A stretch of 64,000 nt of DNA from Polaribacter pectinis. GTDB lineage: Bacteria; Bacteroidota; Bacteroidia; Flavobacteriales; Flavobacteriaceae. Both the position numbers and the translations under genes were made by a program. The notes beneath the pieces were generated by a model. The model did not search any database and was not told where the DNA came from. It saw nothing but the letters and a program-made list of their open reading frames with translations. The stretch covers positions 465,501 to 529,500 of the forward strand of contig NZ_CP060695.1 of the NCBI RefSeq assembly GCF_014352875.1, written 5' to 3'. Of this stretch, positions 46,585 through 54,516 are shown piece after piece. Position 1 is the first letter of the stretch, and each line of letters opens with the position of its first letter.

Positions 46585-47261
46585 TAAAAATAAACAGTTC
46601 TCATCCGAAATTTACTGATTTTATCTCTAAAGAAATTAAAACAATATCTTTTTTAGGTTCTTATTCCTCTTTTAAAAACTGTTTAAAAGAATTATCAGAT
46701 CAAGCTAAATTTTTGTCATATCAATTTCCCAAGAGCACAAAACTTCAACAAAAAATAAAAAATTTAAATTTTAGTTTTGAGTTTAATTTACGTTTAGAAA
46801 AAAAAAAGTGTACAGTTGTTATAGAAAGCTTAATTCAAAAAAACTATGAACAATGTACATATTCAGTTTTTATTAAAGATTTAGATAATAATTTAATTAG
46901 AAAATATCATTTTGATTATGCACCATTTGAAAAAATGAAACCGTTATATCATTTTCAGTATTGTGGAGAAGAAACACCTAAAATTTCTGAACATAAAATT
47001 GATTTAGAACCTTTTCATCCATGGATGTCTTTACCAAGAGTAGTAAATTACCCTATAAATTTAGCATTAATTTTAGATATGATTTTAAGTGAAACCATAG
47101 ATGAACAGGTTAAGAAAGGAATTGAAAAAGATGGATGGAGGAATTTTATGGTTGAAAATGAAAAGTTTTTATTAAAAGAATATTTCAAGAATACAGCAGG
47201 ATATTTTCAAAACGGACATACATCTAAAAGAACATTCAGGGAATACTGTTATGGAGAATAA
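46581..47261 (+). CDS. Unrecognised 226-residue protein of the kinase-methylase operon
   Basis: I do not recognise this protein. It is soluble, with a helical N-terminal ~70 residues, then a beta-rich part (FSFEFNLRLEKKKCTVVIES, YSVFIKDLDNNLIRKYHFDY) and a segment PLYHFQYCGEE ... HPWMSLPRVVNYPINLALIL with conserved-looking His, Arg and Pro. The H-x-Q then R-x-x-x-x-P layout loosely recalls DUF2290-like proteins of phage-defence loci, but this is a guess. It overlaps the receiver gene by 4 bases and the methylase gene by 11, so it is an obligate member of the unit. It could be the missing nuclease, an adaptor or an antitoxin. Confidence 0.7.
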   Translation: MIKINSSHPKFTDFISKEIKTISFLGSYSSFKNCLKELSDQAKFLSYQFPKSTKLQQKIKNLNFSFEFNLRLEKKKCTVVIESLIQKNYEQCTYSVFIKDLDNNLIRKYHFDYAPFEKMKPLYHFQYCGEETPKISEHKIDLEPFHPWMSLPRVVNYPINLALILDMILSETIDEQVKKGIEKDGWRNFMVENEKFLLKEYFKNTAGYFQNGHTSKRTFREYCYGE

Positions 47262-48789
47262 CAAAGATTTTAAAAAAAATAATGGAATATATTATACTCC
47301 TGACAAATTAGCTGATTACCTTATTAATGATTTAAATATTGAAAACAATAACTCAATTTTAGATCCTTCTTATGGGGAAGGAGCACTTTTATTGGCTGTT
47401 GAAAGATTAGCACAAGCAAAGAAAATATCAAATTTAAATTTATTTGGTTGTGATTTACACCCTATAAATGGTTTGTTATTACATTTACCAGAGGTAAATT
47501 TAATTGAGGTAAATTTTTTTGATTACAATGTAAATAACAAATTTGATTTTATTATTTCTAACCCTCCCTATATACGTCGTCAGAATCAAGATAAAAAAGA
47601 GATTGATGTTGTATTGACTAGATTTAAAGAAATGAATCTATTAGGCAAGAATGCTGATATGTGGGCATATTTCATTATAAAATCTATGCTGCATTTAAAT
47701 AAAGGTGGAAGTTTTTGTGCTATAATTCCTTGGGCTTTTATTCAGGCTGATTATGCTCAAAAGTTAAGAATCCTACTATATGATAAATTTGAAACAATTA
47801 AAGTTATAGCTTTAAATAAGCCATATTTTGAATCTATAGATGAAAGAGTAGTTTTGTTCTGGGGCTACAATTTTGGGGAAAAGAATACAGAGATTTTATT
47901 TTCTTACTTAAAGGATTTAAAATCGAAGCCTAACTTTAAAAAAATTGATAATCAAGTTTGGTCTTCTAATAAAATAGTTTTAACAAAAAAAAATGAAGTA
48001 AAAAAAAATCAAGAAATATTAATAAAAAAGTTTGGATTTCAAAAGATAGAAGATTTTGTAGAAATTAGGATAGGTGTTGTTACAGGAGCTAATGAGTACT
48101 TTATAAGAACTTATGAAGAATTAATAAGTTATGGGTTTACAAAAAAAGATCTTATGCCGATATTAACTAAAGCTAAAGAGATTCCTGATTACATAAATAA
48201 TAAGTTGGGAAAGTTAAAATTTTTAGTTAAAATTAATGAAGATTATAAAAACCAATTTTCAAATTTTATTGAAGAGGGTATAGGTAAAGAATTTAATAAA
48301 AGGGTTCATTGTAAAAATAGAAATATATGGTACTCAATTAATACTGCTAAAGTTCCAGATGCTTTTTTTCCATATAGAGTTGGAAAAATACCATATTTGT
48401 TTTTCAATAATCACCAAATTCAAAGCACTAATTCAATTCATAGAATTTATTACAAAAGAAAGTTAAATAAAACAGAAGAAAAATGGATACAGGTTAGTAT
48501 GTTATCTATTTATGGTCAAATTTCTATTGAAATGAACGCAAAAACATATGGTAAGGGAATGTTAAAAATGGAGCCAGGTCCTTTAAAAAATGCTTTAGTG
48601 AAAATTTCAAATGATAAGTCAATAGTTAAAACATTTAATCAAATAAGAAAATTATTAATTGATCAAAGAAAAGACGAAGTTGTTTTATTAGCAACAAGTT
48701 TTTTAAATGAAAAATTAATAATACCAAAAGAAATACATATTAAAAGTATAAAGTTATATGAGGATATTAGAAAATCTAGAGAAAAATAA
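47251..48789 (+). CDS. N6-adenine DNA methyltransferase (Eco57I/TaqI-like), methylase only
   Basis: This 512-residue methyltransferase transfers a methyl group from SAM to adenine N6. Motif X is GIYYTPDKLA (12-21), motif I DPSYGEGALL (38-47) and motif IV the catalytic NPPYIRR (104-110). A C-terminal target-recognition domain begins around EDFVEIRIGVVTGANEYFIR, typical of Eco57I/TaqI-type enzymes. The type IIG nuclease domain expected in fused enzymes is absent; the protein starts right at the methylase. It overlaps the preceding gene by 11 bases and is the last gene before attR. It probably marks host DNA as self, while another operon member acts on unmarked DNA (inference). Confidence 0.9.
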   Translation: MENNKDFKKNNGIYYTPDKLADYLINDLNIENNNSILDPSYGEGALLLAVERLAQAKKISNLNLFGCDLHPINGLLLHLPEVNLIEVNFFDYNVNNKFDFIISNPPYIRRQNQDKKEIDVVLTRFKEMNLLGKNADMWAYFIIKSMLHLNKGGSFCAIIPWAFIQADYAQKLRILLYDKFETIKVIALNKPYFESIDERVVLFWGYNFGEKNTEILFSYLKDLKSKPNFKKIDNQVWSSNKIVLTKKNEVKKNQEILIKKFGFQKIEDFVEIRIGVVTGANEYFIRTYEELISYGFTKKDLMPILTKAKEIPDYINNKLGKLKFLVKINEDYKNQFSNFIEEGIGKEFNKRVHCKNRNIWYSINTAKVPDAFFPYRVGKIPYLFFNNHQIQSTNSIHRIYYKRKLNKTEEKWIQVSMLSIYGQISIEMNAKTYGKGMLKMEPGPLKNALVKISNDKSIVKTFNQIRKLLIDQRKDEVVLLATSFLNEKLIIPKEIHIKSIKLYEDIRKSREK

Positions 48790-48878
48790 TAATAAAATTT
48801 AATATATATGGCACACTTTTAGGTATACAAAAAATAATAGAGTAGAGGTAAATACTATGAACATTGATAAAACTAAAT

Positions 48879-48939
48879 AAGGTTCGAATCCTTCAGGGCT
48901 CACTTAAAGCTTCACAGAAATGTGAGGCTTTTTTGTTTT
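48879..48939 (+). repeat. attR: duplicate of the tRNA-Arg 3' end
   Basis: This is a 61-bp perfect copy of the T-arm half of tRNA-Arg plus its terminator, without the rest of the tRNA. It marks the right end of the element. The copy continues imperfectly to ATAGGTTTTG at 48941-48950. Confidence 0.93.
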
Positions 48940-49080
48940 TATAGGTTTTGTTGATTTTTTTATTATTTATTGAAATTCAATAATATTTACCTGTATAAAA
49001 ATAAAAGTATTTTTTTATTGAAATTGGCGACATTTTTGACAAAAATTCTTCTTGTAAAATGAAATATGATTGCACAAAAA

Positions 49081-49111
49081 AAAGAGTAACCTAAATTAGA
49101 TTACTCTTTTA
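49081..49111 (-). terminator. Terminator after the small lipoprotein gene
   Basis: AAAGAGTAA (49081-49089) and TTACTCTTT (49101-49109) pair with an inner CTAA/TTAG. An A-run at 49076-49083 gives the minus-strand T-tail. Confidence 0.75.
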
Positions 49112-49165
49112 AGATATAATGTATGGATATATATTATATCATTATAAACATACTTGTGGGAGTAG

Positions 49166-49429
49166 TTATTTTTTTACAATAGAAGAAAATACTTTTAGAG
49201 TATCTCTCTTGATAATTTTTTGATTGTCTAATGTTACTTTAATAACATGTTCTGGATTGGAAACTTGAAACACATAACTGTACTGTCTAAATGATGTTAT
49301 GTGATAATTTGGAAATTCTTTTTCAACAGTTTCTTTATTAGACTCATAATGTTCTAATTCTGTTTTTAATGGTTGGCAACTAATTAATAGTCCCCCTACA
49401 AATGTGAAAGCTAATAATGCTTTTTTCAT
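49166..49429 (-). CDS. Small lipoprotein, unknown
   Basis: This 87-residue protein has a clean lipoprotein signal (MKKALLAFTFVGGLLISC, Cys at residue 18). Its ~65-residue mature part (YESNKETVEKEFPNYHITSF... HVIKVTLDNQKIIKRDTL) shows no known domain. It is a single gene with its own terminator, just outside the element. A real gene is well supported by the signal peptide and terminator; the function is unknown. Confidence 0.75.
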   Translation of the reverse strand: MKKALLAFTFVGGLLISCQPLKTELEHYESNKETVEKEFPNYHITSFRQYSYVFQVSNPEHVIKVTLDNQKIIKRDTLKVFSSIVKK

Positions 49430-49679
49430 AATAAAATATTTAAAAAAATGAATAAAAAACTATTATTATAGAAACAGAGACTAACTTTGTAGAGGAGTTA
49501 AGTTTTCAGCCTTTCAGTTACTATTAAAATAATAGTACATAAAAATACTTATAAAGTTAGGGAGCTTTAATTTTTACAAATAAATAACGGATAGAAAATC
49601 TATCGTTATGAACTTTTATAAATTTTATTCGAGGGTATGTTAATAAAGAGGGATATTAACTTTGCAAATGTACAAATTT

Positions 49680-51221
49680 TTATTTTAATTTTAAAAAGGA
49701 TATATTATATTTTATCCCAAAATTAATAAATGGGCTGCTTAAGCTACCGCCTTTAGCTTTTACATAGCCAAATGAGCTTCTAAAGTCTAATGTGTTATTT
49801 AATTGATAATTAAAGCCTATACTTGGTTTTACAATTAAACCTTCACCAGTACTAATATCTCCTCCACCTGCTGCTCCTCCTAAAACTTGAGTAAAAAGTG
49901 AAGTAGAATCATTAAAAATAGGATTAGTTTTAACGCCCAAACCAACTATTCCTTCTGCATAAGCACCAGCGTTTCCAAAATTAGCAAAAGAAGTTTGTCC
50001 AGCAACAAAGACATTTTTATTTAATTTTAAATTAATTTGCATAGAAATTTGATGTAAATTTTCAGTTGGATTAGAATCTCTTTTTGCATTAAAATATAAA
50101 TCGTGCTTTACTATTACATCTAGGCCTTTAAATTTTCCTTGAGTATAAGTATCTTTTTCAGAAATTATTCCATTTCTTTCTATGTAATATTTAAGGCCAA
50201 ACCCTAAAGTTGAAGTGTAGAAGTATGAATCTGGTGACATTACAAAGCCTTTATTAATTGATAAATAAATATCATTAAATAGTTTTTGCTCTATAGAAAT
50301 ATCTGGGTAAATTAAAAAACCACCTTTGGTGTCTACACCACCACCACCACCAGCACCAATTCCTAGTTTAGCTAGAATATTTGTTCTGTTTTTATTCAAA
50401 GATAAATGATATCCTCCTCCTAAAAAAACATCCATATAACCAGCTTTAATACCATCATAAGCACCATCTACTTTAAAGAATGTAAACCAATTGTTATTTA
50501 TGTATGAAGTCAATTCAAAACCAGCTAACTTAATTGTTTCTCCATTATATTTATTTCCATTTGTGTCTTTAGTATCGCCTTTAATAGAAAGATTGTTTAA
50601 ATGAAGCATTACAGAGTTTCTGCTTGAATTTTTATTCCAATCAGATATTTTTAAATCACTTATATTATATTCTTTTTCTGAAGATTCATAACTTGCATAT
50701 TCAAAATCTAAAGGAATTTCTAAAGCAATATTTAATTGATGACCTTTAATATTTCCGTCATCAAAAAAGTTGACATAACTCCAACCAGAATTTATTGAGA
50801 AATTTTCAAATTGATACCCCAAATTTAGATGAGGTAAAATAAAGGCACCTCCACCATCTGGCGCACTAGCACCACCACCACCACCAAAATGAAATCCAGC
50901 ATCAACATAAAATTTATTAGAAAAATATTTTTTTATACCTGCGTTAATACCTAAAGTAAAAAAACCACCTTTATTTCCTGAAACTGCACCGTAAATACCT
51001 AGACCAGCGTAAGCCCAGTCGTTTAACATTAAATTATAATGAATACCTGTAAAACCCATGTTTGGGTCATCTACACCTAAAGGATTAACAGGTAAATCAA
51101 GTGATTGAAAATCGATTTTAGCAAATCCTTTTTGTTCCTTTTTTTTAGGAATATTTTCTGATTGAGAGAAAATAAATTGACTTAATAAAACAATTGAAAA
51201 TATTGAGAAATACTTTTTCAT
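49680..51221 (-). CDS. Predicted outer-membrane beta-barrel protein
   Basis: This 513-residue protein has a signal peptide (MKKYFSIFSIVLLSQFIFSQ). Many alternating amphipathic strands rich in Gly and aromatic residues span the rest. Glycine-rich turns such as HFGGGGGASAPDGGGAFILP, GIGAGGGGGVDTKGGFLIYP and GAAGGGDISTGEGLIVKP recur about three times with the same form, suggesting repeat units of a barrel. The final strand ends in FGIKYNISFLKLK. The cargo is unknown. It lies 2 bases after the YdeP-like gene and may share its message, though no functional link is obvious. Confidence 0.72.
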   Translation of the reverse strand: MKKYFSIFSIVLLSQFIFSQSENIPKKKEQKGFAKIDFQSLDLPVNPLGVDDPNMGFTGIHYNLMLNDWAYAGLGIYGAVSGNKGGFFTLGINAGIKKYFSNKFYVDAGFHFGGGGGASAPDGGGAFILPHLNLGYQFENFSINSGWSYVNFFDDGNIKGHQLNIALEIPLDFEYASYESSEKEYNISDLKISDWNKNSSRNSVMLHLNNLSIKGDTKDTNGNKYNGETIKLAGFELTSYINNNWFTFFKVDGAYDGIKAGYMDVFLGGGYHLSLNKNRTNILAKLGIGAGGGGGVDTKGGFLIYPDISIEQKLFNDIYLSINKGFVMSPDSYFYTSTLGFGLKYYIERNGIISEKDTYTQGKFKGLDVIVKHDLYFNAKRDSNPTENLHQISMQINLKLNKNVFVAGQTSFANFGNAGAYAEGIVGLGVKTNPIFNDSTSLFTQVLGGAAGGGDISTGEGLIVKPSIGFNYQLNNTLDFRSSFGYVKAKGGSLSSPFINFGIKYNISFLKLK

Positions 51222-51223
51222 TT

Positions 51224-53515
51224 TTATCTTTTTTTAATGGTAATGATTACTGTTTTAGAAGCTGGAGTATTGCTTATATCTGCCTTACTTTTAATGGACA
51301 CTAAAACATTAGCTTCAGGGAAATAGGTAGCTGTACATTGTTTTGGAATATTATAAGGAATTGCTAAAAATCCTCTGGCTTCTCTTTTATCATTGTTGAA
51401 ATAACTCGTTAAATCTACTAAATCTAATTTTTTTAGACCTAAAGAATTCATATCTTCTTTATTCATAAAAATAACTCTTCTTTCATTTAAAACGCCTCTG
51501 TATCTATCATTTAAGCCATAAATAGTAGTGTTGTATTGGTCGTGCGTTCGAATTGTCATCATCATAAACTGGTTTTCTTCCAACTTAATTTCTGAAGGTT
51601 TATTAGCGCTAAAATTAGCTTTTCCTGTAGAGGTAGGAGTGAAGTTATTATCTCTGGCATTGTTTGGTAAATAAAACCCGCCTTTAATTCTAACACGATT
51701 ATTAAAATTCTCGAAACCAGGAATTGTCGCTTCAATTTTATCACGAATTAAATCGTAATTATCTGTAAGTTTCGTCCAATTTACTGTAGAGTTTTTTAAA
51801 GTTGCATTAGCTACTCCTGCAACAATTTTTGGTTCACTTAATAATTTGTCTGAATGTGGTTCTAAATGTCCATGAGATTGATGAACAACTCCCATTGAAT
51901 TTTCTACAGTTACAAACTGTTCACCTGAAGATTGAAAGTCTTTTTCAGAACGACCCAAACAAGGTAAGATTAACGCTTTTTTTCCATGAATTAAATGACT
52001 TCTATTCAGTTTTGTGGATATATGAACCGTTAAATTACAATTGCGTAAAGCATCTGCAGTAAATTCTGTATCTGGTGTTGCAGAAACAAAATTACCACCC
52101 ATTCCAACAAATACTTTTGCTTTCTTTTTGTGCATTGCCTCAATAGAATCTACAACATCAAAACCATGTTTTCTTGGAGATTTAAAATTGAATTCCTTGT
52201 CTAATTTATCTAAAAAAGAATCTGGAGATTTCTCCCAAATTCCCATGGTTCTATCTCCTTGTACGTTAGAATGTCCACGAACAGGACAGGTTCCTGCACC
52301 TTTTTTCCCAATACTTCCTTTCAGTAATAAAATATTTACAACTTCTCTAATGTTATCGACCGAATTTTTATGTTGTGTTAAACCCATTGCCCAACAAATA
52401 ATAATCTTTTCATTGTTGATGATAAGTTCGGTTGCTTTTTCTATTTCTTCAAATTCAATACCTGTTTGTGGAAGTAACTCTTCTATTGAATAATTATCTA
52501 AATCATTCAACATTTCGTCAATTCCAGCTGTTTTTTCTTTTATAAAATCATGATTGAAAATAGCACCAGGATTTTCAATTTCCTTTTGCGTCATTAATTT
52601 TAAAATGATTTTTAACAGCGCTACATCTCCGTTAATTTTTACTTGTAAAAATAAGTCAGTTAAATCTTGCCCAGAACCAATCCATTTTAAAGGATTTTGC
52701 GGATCTTTATAATTTAGTAAACCAACTTCTGGAAGTGGATTTATAGTAATAATTTTTCCGCCATTATTTTTGGTTTCACCTAATGCAGTTAACATTCTTG
52801 GATGATTTGTTCCTGGATTTTGCCCCATAACAATCACTAAATCTGCGTGATTAAAATCATCTAAAGTTACAGATCCTTTTCCTATTCCTAAAGTTTCTGA
52901 AAGTGCAGCACCACTAGATTCATGACACATATTAGAGCAATCTGGTAAATTATTTGTACCAAATTGTCTAACAAAAAGTTGATATAAAAAGGCAGCTTCA
53001 TTACTTGTTCTTCCTGATGTATAAAAAATAGCTTCATCAGGTGAATCTAAATAATTTAATTCTTCACCAATTAAATTAAAAGCATCTTCCCAAGAAATTT
53101 CTTCATAATTATCTTTTCCTTCAGGCAAATACATTGGTTGGGTAATTCTTCCACTTTTACCAATTTCGTAATCGGATAATTTTGCCAATTCTTGTACAGA
53201 ATGTGTAGCAAAAAATAAAGGTGAGACTTTGTTTTTTGTAGCTTCTTCTGCAACAGCTTTCGCTCCATTTTCACAATATTCTGCTAAAAAAGCACGCTTT
53301 GCATCTGGATCTGGCCAAGCACAACCTGGGCAATCAAAACCATCTTTTTGATTTAAGTTTTTAAGTAAACCAATCCCTTTTATGAGTCCAACTTCTGAAG
53401 TAATATGATTTAGAGAAGACTTAATAGCTTTAAAACCAACAGCAGAATCTGGAATTTCTTTTAATTGAATTCCAGTTAATTTTTCTGGTGGTTGTGCATT
53501 TGATTTTTCAGACAT
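51224..53515 (-). CDS. FdhF/YdeP family molybdopterin oxidoreductase
   Basis: This 763-residue molybdopterin-guanine dinucleotide enzyme is of the formate-dehydrogenase-like YdeP branch. An N-terminal Cys motif (FDCPGCAWPDP) suits the cluster of this branch. The domain then shows FYTSGRTSNEAAFLYQLFVR, NMCHESSGAALSETLGIGKG (active-site Cys in place of selenocysteine) and a C-terminal molydop-binding domain (RTHDQYNTTIYGLNDRYRGV). No Tat signal is seen, so it is probably cytoplasmic. fdhD lies 1 base upstream, and the two form an operon. No partner electron-transfer subunit is nearby. Substrate unknown; E. coli YdeP is linked to acid resistance. Confidence 0.88.
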   Translation of the reverse strand: MSEKSNAQPPEKLTGIQLKEIPDSAVGFKAIKSSLNHITSEVGLIKGIGLLKNLNQKDGFDCPGCAWPDPDAKRAFLAEYCENGAKAVAEEATKNKVSPLFFATHSVQELAKLSDYEIGKSGRITQPMYLPEGKDNYEEISWEDAFNLIGEELNYLDSPDEAIFYTSGRTSNEAAFLYQLFVRQFGTNNLPDCSNMCHESSGAALSETLGIGKGSVTLDDFNHADLVIVMGQNPGTNHPRMLTALGETKNNGGKIITINPLPEVGLLNYKDPQNPLKWIGSGQDLTDLFLQVKINGDVALLKIILKLMTQKEIENPGAIFNHDFIKEKTAGIDEMLNDLDNYSIEELLPQTGIEFEEIEKATELIINNEKIIICWAMGLTQHKNSVDNIREVVNILLLKGSIGKKGAGTCPVRGHSNVQGDRTMGIWEKSPDSFLDKLDKEFNFKSPRKHGFDVVDSIEAMHKKKAKVFVGMGGNFVSATPDTEFTADALRNCNLTVHISTKLNRSHLIHGKKALILPCLGRSEKDFQSSGEQFVTVENSMGVVHQSHGHLEPHSDKLLSEPKIVAGVANATLKNSTVNWTKLTDNYDLIRDKIEATIPGFENFNNRVRIKGGFYLPNNARDNNFTPTSTGKANFSANKPSEIKLEENQFMMMTIRTHDQYNTTIYGLNDRYRGVLNERRVIFMNKEDMNSLGLKKLDLVDLTSYFNNDKREARGFLAIPYNIPKQCTATYFPEANVLVSIKSKADISNTPASKTVIITIKKR

Positions 53516-53516
53516 A

Positions 53517-54314
53517 TTAATTCAATTTTATATAACTTGGGTTTGCATAAATGGTCATTTTACCTTCTCGAGTAAAACCAATTAAACAAATTCCGAATTC
53601 TTTTGCAAAATCTACAGCTAAGGAAGAGCAAGCTGAAACTGCAACAATTATAGGTATTTTAGCAATAAATGCTTTGGATACAATTTCGTAAGAAACACGA
53701 CCACTTACAAGTAAATAATTGGCGTTTTTTAAACTATTTTTTAACAATAAATCTCCTACTGTTTTATCGACTGCATTGTGTCTTCCTATATCTTCTTTAA
53801 TGGTTAAAAGTTCGTTTTTTTTATTGAAAACTGCAGCTGCATGACTTCCTCCAGATTCTTTAAAAGTATCTTGAAAAGTATTCATTTCAACATACATTTT
53901 ATGAATAATTTCAGATGAAAAAGTAGCTTTATTAATTAACTTTTCTCCTTCAACTTCTATGTCTTTTAACTCCTGTTTTCCACAAATACCACAAGAAGAA
54001 ACAGAAAGTAAAGTTCTTTTGTTTAAATATCCTTTTCCTAACTTTTCTTTGGGAATTAGTACGTTAATTATAGTAGGAATTCCATTTTCTGTTTTATCAA
54101 TTTGTATATCGAAATTGATAGAATTTTTATAAATATCTTCAGCAAAAAGCAAACCTCTAATCAGTTCTAAATCATTATCAGGAGTTCTCATAACAACAGT
54201 ATATGCCTCATTATTAATGTTAATTTGAAGTGGTGCTTCTACCACCAAAACATCATTAATTGTTGCTTGTTTTTTATGAGTGATTTTTATTCCCTGATAA
54301 ACTAAAGTTTGCAT
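53517..54314 (-). CDS. fdhD: Formate dehydrogenase accessory sulfurtransferase FdhD
   Basis: This 265-residue protein passes sulfur from a cysteine desulfurase to the molybdenum cofactor of formate-dehydrogenase-type enzymes. The sulfur-relay Cys pair is Cys108-x-x-Cys111 (SSCGICGKQ). The segments ESGGSHAAAVF, KEDIGRHNAVDKTVG and LVSGRVSYEIVSKAF are family hallmarks. It is 1 base upstream of the YdeP-like gene, so its client is almost certainly that enzyme. Length is normal. Confidence 0.94.
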   Translation of the reverse strand: MQTLVYQGIKITHKKQATINDVLVVEAPLQININNEAYTVVMRTPDNDLELIRGLLFAEDIYKNSINFDIQIDKTENGIPTIINVLIPKEKLGKGYLNKRTLLSVSSCGICGKQELKDIEVEGEKLINKATFSSEIIHKMYVEMNTFQDTFKESGGSHAAAVFNKKNELLTIKEDIGRHNAVDKTVGDLLLKNSLKNANYLLVSGRVSYEIVSKAFIAKIPIIVAVSACSSLAVDFAKEFGICLIGFTREGKMTIYANPSYIKLN

Positions 54315-54373
54315 AAACGAGAAAGTTAAGCTTTCTATACAAACTTACTGAAAAAGTAGTTGTGTAAAAAAAC

Positions 54374-54438
54374 AAAAGTCTCGAAAATTAATCCGAGACT
54401 TTTTTTAAGTGTTTTATACCCCTAATAATAAAACACTT
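54374..54438 (-). terminator. Terminator pair after the THUMP-like methyltransferase gene region
   Basis: AAAAGTCTCG/CGAGACTTTT (54374-54383, 54394-54403) is followed by a second hairpin AAGTGTTTTAT/ATAAAACACTT (54407-54417, 54428-54438). They lie between two minus-strand genes and probably end the upstream (methyltransferase) transcript before fdhD. Confidence 0.75.
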
Positions 54439-54516
54439 AATCTATTACAAATATAATTATATTAACAGTATAAAATTCATTTTAGTATATATAATTTATT
54501 AACAATAAGTTAAAGC

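Larger units (their letters stand above)
34386..48939 (+). mobile_element. 14.5-kb tRNA-Arg-integrated element (satellite or genomic island)
   Basis: Perfect 61-bp direct repeats bound a 14,493-bp insert beginning with a tyrosine recombinase and ending with a four-gene operon. Between them are an XRE regulator, two small membrane proteins, a RecA-like AAA_24 ATPase, a DUF3871 protein, an SF3-type helicase and a GIY-YIG endonuclease. No relaxase, conjugation, capsid, portal or terminase gene was seen. The gene set fits a phage satellite or self-replicating island that relies on a helper for transfer (inference). The operon at the right end is probably cargo. Confidence 0.9.
48790..49165. other. 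Right junction of the element and flanking noncoding DNA
   Basis: These 376 bases hold no gene. They contain the candidate arm site TTTTAGGTATAC (48817-48828), attR with its terminator copy and, further right, the terminator of the lipoprotein gene. The part between 48951 and 49080 is plain AT-rich chromosome. Confidence 0.7.

Noticed and set aside
43346..48789. Operon as a known BREX, DISARM, type I restriction or Detocs system
   Set aside because: No PglZ, BrxC, helicase, HsdR/HsdS or nucleoside phosphorylase effector is present; only a methylase and two-component parts are seen.
49497..49664. Small RNA or gene between two TAACTTTG boxes upstream of the small lipoprotein
   Set aside because: Both boxes lack a -33 TTG, and no hairpin terminator or reading frame supports a plus-strand transcript.
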